Part shown: piece after piece, positions 59,054-64,000 of the stretch
Layout of the letters: the number at the start of each line of letters is the position of its first letter
How positions within the stretch are numbered: position 1 is the first letter of the stretch
Source: Burkholderiales bacterium
GTDB lineage: Bacteria > Pseudomonadota > Gammaproteobacteria > Burkholderiales > Burkholderiaceae_C
NCBI GenBank assembly: GCA_016223165.1
Contig: JACRPO010000009.1
Location: 1,054,001-1,118,000 of the forward strand
Length of the DNA stretch: 64,000 nucleotides
Direction: 5' to 3'
Program-made: the position numbers and the translations under genes
Notes under the pieces: generated by a model
What the model saw: only the letters and a program-made list of their open reading frames with translations
Databases searched by the model: none
What the model was told of the DNA's origin: nothing

Positions 59054-59910
59054 CGCCGCTGGCGCAGGTTGCGCTTGATCTCGGCGAGCATCGGCTTCAG
59101 CCGTGCCGAGCCGAGGCGCAGTGCGACACCGGTGGTGAGGATGTCGATGATCACGAGGTGCAGCAGGCGCGAGACCATCGGGCTGTAGCGGTCGGCATCC
59201 TCGGGGTGGTCGGCGGCGAGCAGGACGTGCCGCGCGCCCCCCTGCATCGCCTCCTTGGCCAGCGGCGAGCCGCTGGCGGTGATGACGATGACCGTGGCGC
59301 CCTTGCGCCGCGCGATCTCCGCCACGTCGAGCAGGTCGCGGCTGCGGCCCGAGTTGCTGATGATCACGGCGCAGTCGCCCTCGCGCAGCATGGTCGCGCT
59401 CATCACCTGCACGTGGCCGTCGCTGACGGCGGCCGAGCTCACGCCGAGGCGGAAGAACTTGTGCTGCGCATCCTGCGCCACGATGCCGGAGTTGCCGACG
59501 CCGTAGAACTCGATGCGCCGGCCGGCCTGGCCGGCCTCGGCCAGCGCGGCAATGGCCTGCTCCATCGCCTGCTGGCCGGCCGCGTTTCGGTAGCGCAGGA
59601 AGGCAGCGACGGCGTTGTCGACGACCTTGACGACGATGTCGCCGGCCTTGTCGTCCTCGTCGACCGAGCGGTGCACGAAGGGCACGCCCTCGTTGACGCT
59701 GCCGGCGAGCTTGAGCTTGAAGTCGGCGAGCCCGTCGTAGCCGACGCTGCGGCAGAAGCGCACGACGGTGGGCTTGCTCACGTGCGCACGTTCGGCGATC
59801 TCGGTCACGGGCAACGTCGCGAAACCGCGCGCGTCGGCGAGCAGCACCTTGGCCACGCGCTGCTCGGCCGGCGGCAGCGCCGGAATGGCGGCGCGGATGC
59901 GTTCGAGCAT
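58978..59910 (-). CDS. hexR: HexR-like RpiR-family transcriptional regulator
   Basis: A 310-residue repressor with an N-terminal RpiR helix-turn-helix (about residues 1-75, RVAKVLLADARGFATLPVTEIAERAHVSKPTVVRFCRSVGYDGLADFKLKL) and a C-terminal SIS sugar-phosphate domain (about 125-270, RIEFYGVGNSGIVAQDAQHKFFRLG, AVIISNSGRSRDLLDVAEIA, HVLLAADHPEDADRYSPM). HexR senses 2-keto-3-deoxy-6-phosphogluconate and controls central sugar metabolism. The HexR assignment rests on the domain match, on lying 83 bp downstream of zwf in the same direction, and on the HexR-like palindrome before zwf. The 3' end overlaps mlaB by 76 bp, convergent. Confidence 0.9.
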   Translation of the reverse strand: MLERIRAAIPALPPAEQRVAKVLLADARGFATLPVTEIAERAHVSKPTVVRFCRSVGYDGLADFKLKLAGSVNEGVPFVHRSVDEDDKAGDIVVKVVDNAVAAFLRYRNAAGQQAMEQAIAALAEAGQAGRRIEFYGVGNSGIVAQDAQHKFFRLGVSSAAVSDGHVQVMSATMLREGDCAVIISNSGRSRDLLDVAEIARRKGATVIVITASGSPLAKEAMQGGARHVLLAADHPEDADRYSPMVSRLLHLVIIDILTTGVALRLGSARLKPMLAEIKRNLRQRRYAAAERTGVEFADGGVSPSSSATP

Positions 59911-59923
59911 CGGGTGTGTCTCC

Positions 59924-59972
59924 GCTGTTGTCGCTGCTGTCGTTGTCGTCGCGGTCGTCGATGTCGTCGCCG
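59924..59972. repeat. Trinucleotide-rich tract between zwf and hexR
   Basis: On the plus strand the spacer is dominated by imperfect gtc/gct/gtt triplets (for example gttgtcgtcgcggtcgtcg). It lies just upstream of the hexR ATG (59910) and after the zwf stop (59994). On the hexR strand it reads as GAC/AAC/GCA triplets. It is probably a slippage-prone tract in the hexR leader. Confidence 0.7.
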
Positions 59973-59993
59973 CACACGCGCGCGCGGCCCGGC

Positions 59994-61460
59994 TCACATC
60001 TCCTCGGACCACGCGTTTCCGTCGCGCGCGACGAGGGCGCTGGCCGCTGCCGGGCCCCAGCCGCCGGCCTTGTAGGGGCGCGGGCCGGCCGAGTCTTCGC
60101 TCCACGCGGCGAGGATCGGCTCCACCCAACGCCAGGCCTGCTCCTGCTCGTCGCTGCGCACGAACAGGCTCAGCCGCCCGGCCAGTGCATCGAGCAGCAG
60201 GCGTTCGTAGCCGCCCACGCGCTCGGTCGGGAAGGCCTTGTCGAAGTCGAGGTCCAGCGACACCGGCGACAGCATCTCGTGGCCCTGCAGGGCGCTCGTG
60301 GCACCCTTGGCGGCGAGCAGGTGCAGTTCGAGCCCGTCCTCGGGCTGCAGCTTGATGACGAGCTTGTTGGCCTGGTGCGTGCCCGGGAAGATCGGGTGCG
60401 GCACCTCGCGAAACGTGACGACGATGTGCGCGTCGCGCGCCGCCAGCCGCTTGCCGGTGCGCAGGTAGAAGGGCACGCCGGCCCAGCGCCAGTTCTGCAC
60501 CTCGGTGCGCAGCGCGACGAAGGTCTCGCAGTTGCTGCGCGGCGGCACCTTGGCCTCTTCGAGATAGCCCGGTACCGCCTGCCCGCCGACGGCACCGGCG
60601 CGGTACTGGCCGCGCACCACGTCGCGCGCCACGGTCTCGGCGTTGAAGGGCTTCAGCGAGCGCAGCACCTTCAGCTTCTCGTCGCGGATGGCGTCGGCGT
60701 CGTTGCTCGACGGCGGCTCCATCGCGAGCATCGTCAGCAGCTGCAGCGCGTGGTTCTGCACCATGTCGCGCAGCGCGCCGATCTTGTCGTAGAAGTCGCC
60801 GCGCGTGCCCACGCCGATGCTCTCGGCGATCGTGATCTGGATGCTCGCGATGCTGTCGCGCCGCCACAGCGGCTCGAACAGCGCGTTGCCGAAGCGCAGC
60901 GCCATCACGTTCTGCACCGCCGCCTTGCCGAGGTAGTGGTCGATCCTGAGCGCCTGCGCTTCGGTGAAGCTCGCGCCGACGATGCGGTTGATCTCGCGGG
61001 CGCTCTCGAGGTCGTGGCCGAGCGGCTTCTCGAGCACCAGCCGCACGTTGGGGCCGTTCAGACCCGCGGCGCCGAGCTGTGCGCAGATGACGGGGAAGAG
61101 GTTCGGCGCAGTGGCGAGGAACAGCACCGCCGTGTCGGCGCCGCGCGCGTCGATCCACTCCTTCAGCCCGGCGTAGTGCGATGGCTGCGAGAGGTCCATG
61201 CGCCGGTAGTGCAGCAGCTCGGCGAAACGGGCGAACTCCTCGTCGCTCGGCTTCTTGGCCTCCTCGACGCCGGCGAACTTGTCGCGGATGTAGGCGCGGT
61301 ACTCGTCGTCGCTGCGCTCGTCGCGCGCCACGGCGAGGATGCGCCCGCCGCCGTTCCTGATCGGCAGCTTGCCGTGCCGCCACGCCTGGAAAAGCGCCGG
61401 CATCAGCTTGCGCCACGCGAGGTCACCGGTGCCGCCGAAGAGCACGAGATCGAAGGACAT
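59994..61460 (-). CDS. zwf: Glucose-6-phosphate 1-dehydrogenase
   Basis: A 488-residue enzyme oxidising glucose-6-phosphate to 6-phosphogluconolactone with NADP+, feeding the pentose phosphate and Entner-Doudoroff pathways. The NADP-binding start is LVLFGGTGDLAWRKLMPAL. The active-site motif is RIDHYLGKAAVQN with the catalytic His-Asp environment, and EKPLGHDLESA holds the conserved coenzyme-site Lys. FYDKIGALRDMVQNHALQLL and FYLRTGKRL are also typical. hexR follows in the same direction and a HexR-type operator precedes the gene. Confidence 0.98.
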   Translation of the reverse strand: MSFDLVLFGGTGDLAWRKLMPALFQAWRHGKLPIRNGGGRILAVARDERSDDEYRAYIRDKFAGVEEAKKPSDEEFARFAELLHYRRMDLSQPSHYAGLKEWIDARGADTAVLFLATAPNLFPVICAQLGAAGLNGPNVRLVLEKPLGHDLESAREINRIVGASFTEAQALRIDHYLGKAAVQNVMALRFGNALFEPLWRRDSIASIQITIAESIGVGTRGDFYDKIGALRDMVQNHALQLLTMLAMEPPSSNDADAIRDEKLKVLRSLKPFNAETVARDVVRGQYRAGAVGGQAVPGYLEEAKVPPRSNCETFVALRTEVQNWRWAGVPFYLRTGKRLAARDAHIVVTFREVPHPIFPGTHQANKLVIKLQPEDGLELHLLAAKGATSALQGHEMLSPVSLDLDFDKAFPTERVGGYERLLLDALAGRLSLFVRSDEQEQAWRWVEPILAAWSEDSAGPRPYKAGGWGPAAASALVARDGNAWSEEM

Positions 61461-61479
61461 GAGACGGACGCGAATGACG

Positions 61480-61500
61480 CGATGTAATCAGGTTACATCG
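61480..61500 (-). promoter_or_regulatory. Candidate HexR operator upstream of zwf
   Basis: The sequence CGATGTAA-TCAGG-TTACATCG is a perfect 8-bp-arm palindrome 20-40 bases before the zwf start. Its core TGTAATCAGGTTACA fits the TGTAAT-N-ATTACA pattern known for HexR binding sites. Because hexR is the next gene, this suggests repression of the zwf-hexR unit by HexR. Confidence 0.75.
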
Positions 61501-61666
61501 ATCATGATGCCGCCGTTTCAGCCGCCGGTCAATGCGAACCAGCGCGAGCTGAACCAGTGCGCGCGCGGCCCCGGCGAAGGAGCGCCGCCGGGCCACGCGG
61601 GCCGGGCGGGCCCCCGCGGCCCGCGCGGACCAACGCCCACGCGAACCAGGGCCGGTCAGCGCCTCG

Positions 61667-63667
61667 TCAGTGCCTGAGCGGCGCCACGCCCACCTGCGGC
61701 TTCAGGTCCAGCCCGATCGCGCGCGCGTGCTCCTCGAAGCCCTTGTTCTTCCAGAAGAAGGCCCCGGGCATCGTCGTCGGAATCACGAGCACATAGAAGA
61801 GCGCACGCCCGACGAGGCTGGCCGCGACCTGCAGCAGCCCGGCCAGCAGCAGTGCCACCGGCGCCCACGCCGCGCCCGATGCAAAGCCGGCCAGCGCCGC
61901 CAGCGCGAGCAGCGCGTTGACGCCCAGCAGCACGTTGCGCGCCCGGTAGGTGTGGCCGAACACCGTGCGCTGCACGTAGTGCGATGCGGCGCCCTCGTGG
62001 TCGGCGCGAGCGAGGGCGCGCGCATGGGCGACGAGACCGATGGCTTCGACGAGCACGCCGGCCAGCAGCAGCGCGGCGCAGACCATCGCCACCGGGGCGC
62101 GCGCCGGCCCGGCCAGCGTGGGCAACATCACCGCGGCGGCCAGCAGCGCGCCGAGCGCGAGCGTGCTGCCGCCGAAAGCGGCACCCACCTGCCAGTGGTT
62201 CCAGAACGGCCGCGCCGGGATGCGATAGCAGCGCACCATGTAGTACAGCCCCGCGGCCGCGGCCACCACCGCGACGGTGCCAGCGGCGGCCGCACCCGCC
62301 GCCGCCAGCGCCTGCCAGCTGCCCGGCAACGCGAAGCCGAGCGCACTGGCAAGAGCGTGTTGCAGCCAGCCCTGCTGCGGCAGCGTGAAGACGAGGTGCG
62401 CACCCAGGCCGGCGATGAAGAGCGCAATTCCCAGCCCCTCGCGCGAGACCGGCGAATGGCGCAGGTTGTTGAAGCCGCGGTAGAAGCGCCGGGGCTTGCC
62501 CAGGTGCATCGTCGACATGAAGAGCCCGAAGCACACCGAAGCGAAAGCGATCGCCGCCAGCAGCAGATACGCCGGCGAGCGCGCGAATTCGGCAAAGCCC
62601 GCCATGCCCAGCGCCGGCCCCAAGGCGGCACCGAGAAACGCCAGCGCAAAGGCGCCCGCCGCCATCTGCGCCGTCAGCGTGAACAGCACGAGCGGGTTTT
62701 CGCGCGAGCTCAGCCGGCGCAGGTTCCACTGCCGCTCGTGCCCGGTCTTCGGATCCACCGCCGGCCGGTAGCCACCGCTTTCGTCGCGGCGGTACTTGAC
62801 CGGCATCGAGTCGGTGCGCTTCAGTTCGTCGGGCAGTTCGCGGATCTGCTGGAAGCGGATGTTCGGATGCGTGATCTCCGGGCTCGGAAAGCCGGGCAGG
62901 TCGATGCGCGCCTGCTCGCGGTTCTCGGGCACGGTCTCGATGACGCCGAAGTCCAGCGCATTGCCCACGCAGGCGGCCACGCAGGCCGGCTTCAAACCCA
63001 CCTCGAGGCGGTCGACGCACATGTTGCACTTGCTGACCTGGCCCTTCACCGGGTCGAGCTGCGGCGCGTTGTACGGGCACACCCAGGTGCAGTAACCGCA
63101 GCCGAAGCAGGTGTCGGGGTCCTGCAGCACGGCGCCGTATTCGGCGTGCTTCGTGTAGGCGCGCGTCGGGCAGCCCTTCAGGCAGACCGGGTCGTCGCAG
63201 TGGTTGCACGCCATCGAGATATTGAGGCGCTTGAAATCGGGCCAGCTGCCGCCTTCGAGATAACCCACCGAACGAAAGGCCAGATGCGGCGGGTTCTCGT
63301 TCTTCTCGCTGCACGCCGCTTCGCACGCGTGGCAGCCGATGCAGTTGTCGGCGGTGAAGTAGAAGCCGTGCTGCTTGCCGCGGTGGGGGTTGCGGCCGGG
63401 CGTGGGGTTGTCGTTGATGTGCAGCGAGGGGCGCAGCGACGCGCGGCCCTCGGTGCGTTCGACGAGGTCGATCTTCTCGCCCCAGCGGTTCTTCTCGGGC
63501 AGCGGCACTTCGGGCAGGAAGGCGTAGGGGCGCTCCTCGGTGCGCGGCTCCCACAACGGGCGTGCAGGGGCAGGGGCCACGGCGCGCTTCAGGCTTGCCG
63601 GCGGCGCGGCGGGGCCGGCCTGCAGGAAGGCCTCGCCGGTACGAGGATCAACGCCGATCTTCAACAT
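61667..63667 (-). CDS. Fused DmsB-DmsC-like protein: 4Fe-4S electron-transfer subunit plus membrane anchor
   Basis: A 666-residue fusion. The first half (about residues 70-290) is a DmsB-like ferredoxin subunit with four cysteine clusters: CIGCHACEAAC, CNHCDDPVCLKGC, CFGCGYCTWVCPYN and CNMC...CVAAC. The second half (about 345-666) is a DmsC-type quinol anchor with eight or so membrane helices, including FGLFMSTMHLGKPRRFYRGFNNLRHSPVSREG, a DmsC hallmark. In E. coli these are separate proteins. ATG 63667 gives MLKIGVDPRTGEAFL. It lies 23 bp downstream of a molybdopterin oxidoreductase gene and would pass electrons between quinol and that enzyme. The substrate is unknown. Confidence 0.9.
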   Translation of the reverse strand: MLKIGVDPRTGEAFLQAGPAAPPASLKRAVAPAPARPLWEPRTEERPYAFLPEVPLPEKNRWGEKIDLVERTEGRASLRPSLHINDNPTPGRNPHRGKQHGFYFTADNCIGCHACEAACSEKNENPPHLAFRSVGYLEGGSWPDFKRLNISMACNHCDDPVCLKGCPTRAYTKHAEYGAVLQDPDTCFGCGYCTWVCPYNAPQLDPVKGQVSKCNMCVDRLEVGLKPACVAACVGNALDFGVIETVPENREQARIDLPGFPSPEITHPNIRFQQIRELPDELKRTDSMPVKYRRDESGGYRPAVDPKTGHERQWNLRRLSSRENPLVLFTLTAQMAAGAFALAFLGAALGPALGMAGFAEFARSPAYLLLAAIAFASVCFGLFMSTMHLGKPRRFYRGFNNLRHSPVSREGLGIALFIAGLGAHLVFTLPQQGWLQHALASALGFALPGSWQALAAAGAAAAGTVAVVAAAAGLYYMVRCYRIPARPFWNHWQVGAAFGGSTLALGALLAAAVMLPTLAGPARAPVAMVCAALLLAGVLVEAIGLVAHARALARADHEGAASHYVQRTVFGHTYRARNVLLGVNALLALAALAGFASGAAWAPVALLLAGLLQVAASLVGRALFYVLVIPTTMPGAFFWKNKGFEEHARAIGLDLKPQVGVAPLRH

Positions 63668-63690
63668 CTCGAGGTGCTCCCGCCGTAGTT

Positions 63691-64000
63691 TCAGAACGCC
63701 CGGCGTTCCAGGTTCAGCTGCGCCGCTTCTTTCTGGTCTCGCTGGTCGATCTTCTCCACCCGCGCGGCGTTCTGCTTGAACGCCGGCTGGCGCGAATACG
63801 GATCGAGCAGGCCGAGCGTCAGGCGGTTGACGCAATCGTGGAAGTGGAAGGGGATGAACAGCATGTTGCGCGGCACGCGCTGCGTGCACTGCACCATCAC
63901 CACCGCATCGCCGCGGCGGCTGACGACGCGCACATAGCTGCCATGGGCCACGCCGAGCTCCGCGGCCGCGTCCGGATTCATCTCCATGTACGGCGTCGGG
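63691..64000 (-). CDS. Molybdopterin oxidoreductase, C-terminal part (partial, runs off the right edge)
   Basis: About 103 C-terminal residues of a DMSO-reductase-family catalytic subunit. The visible part is the molydopterin-dinucleotide-binding domain, with PYMEMNPDAAAELGVAHGSYVRV followed by VFI-type LFIPFHFHDCVNRLTLGLLDPYSRQPAFKQNAARVEK, the family's usual C-terminal motif. The tail EKIDQRDQKEAAQLNLERRAF is charged. Catalytic and Fe-S regions are outside the window, so DMSO, formate, nitrate or other substrates cannot be separated. It is upstream of the fused DmsBC-like gene in the same operon. Confidence 0.85.
   Translation of the reverse strand, partial: PTPYMEMNPDAAAELGVAHGSYVRVVSRRGDAVVMVQCTQRVPRNMLFIPFHFHDCVNRLTLGLLDPYSRQPAFKQNAARVEKIDQRDQKEAAQLNLERRAF

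Noticed and set aside
61670-63688. A 2-kb open plus-strand frame opposite the DmsBC-like gene
   Set aside because: Same GC artefact: composition is Arg/His/Gln-rich without motifs, while the minus strand has intact Fe-S and membrane motifs.

Overview
The window is about 64 kb of GC-rich chromosome (visibly around 70% G+C, strong G/C preference at third codon positions). It most likely comes from a betaproteobacterium of the order Burkholderiales, near the Rubrivivax/Leptothrix/Comamonadaceae group. That placement is inferred from the gene orders pilMNOPQ-(lipoprotein)-aroK-aroB-dgt-gltBD and mlaFEDACB, from a Gram-negative porin of Burkholderiales type, and from general protein resemblance. 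No rRNA, tRNA, CRISPR array, prophage or intact insertion sequence was seen. Almost everything is core housekeeping or envelope machinery in compact operons, where ATGA, GTGA or TGATG overlaps fix many starts.

Layout. 1-6.8 kb: a LytTR-type two-component pair (minus), upp (plus), the phoH-ybeY pair (minus), and a second two-component pair with a membrane-bound 7TMR-DISM-like kinase and a NarL-type regulator (plus). 6.8-7.2 kb: a gene-free cluster of nested inverted repeats. 7.2-18.8 kb: a nearly complete type II secretion system, gspG-H-I-J-K-L-M-N-D-E-F on minus with gspC divergent on plus. 18.9-21.6 kb: a CBS/DUF294 nucleotidyltransferase-like protein coupled to a DnaQ-like exonuclease. 21.6-26 kb: a divergent CobT-family protein, ilvA, a candidate small RNA or leader, an OsmC-family protein and coq7. 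26.2-31.5 kb: a porin and a four-gene peptide-type ABC transporter without a binding protein.

31.5-36 kb: lysA with a small LptM-like lipoprotein, cyaY, a REP-like element and mrcA. 36.2-46.9 kb: the type IV pilus operon pilMNOPQ, a large Ig-like lipoprotein, aroK, aroB, dgt and a degenerate REP-associated transposase relative. 47.1-53.6 kb: glutamate synthase gltB-gltD. 53.6-59 kb: a sterol-desaturase-family membrane protein and the Mla lipid-transport operon mlaFEDACB. 59-61.5 kb: zwf and hexR with a palindrome upstream of zwf that fits a HexR operator. 61.7-64 kb: a fused DmsB-DmsC-like electron-transfer/anchor protein and the C-terminal end of a molybdopterin oxidoreductase that runs off the window.

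The products fit together as envelope biogenesis (T2SS, T4P, Mla, PBP1A), amino-acid and central metabolism (ilvA, lysA, aroKB, gltBD, zwf/hexR) and respiration (coq7, Dms-like complex). I see no obvious novel defence or mobile system. The most interesting leads are the candidate CUCCUCC-bearing small RNA between ilvA and osmC, the histidine-depleted RAYT-like gene coupled to dgt, the CobT paralogue with altered active-site motifs, the Ig/EF-hand lipoprotein inside the pilQ-aroK locus, and the nested inverted-repeat cluster at 6.9-7.1 kb.
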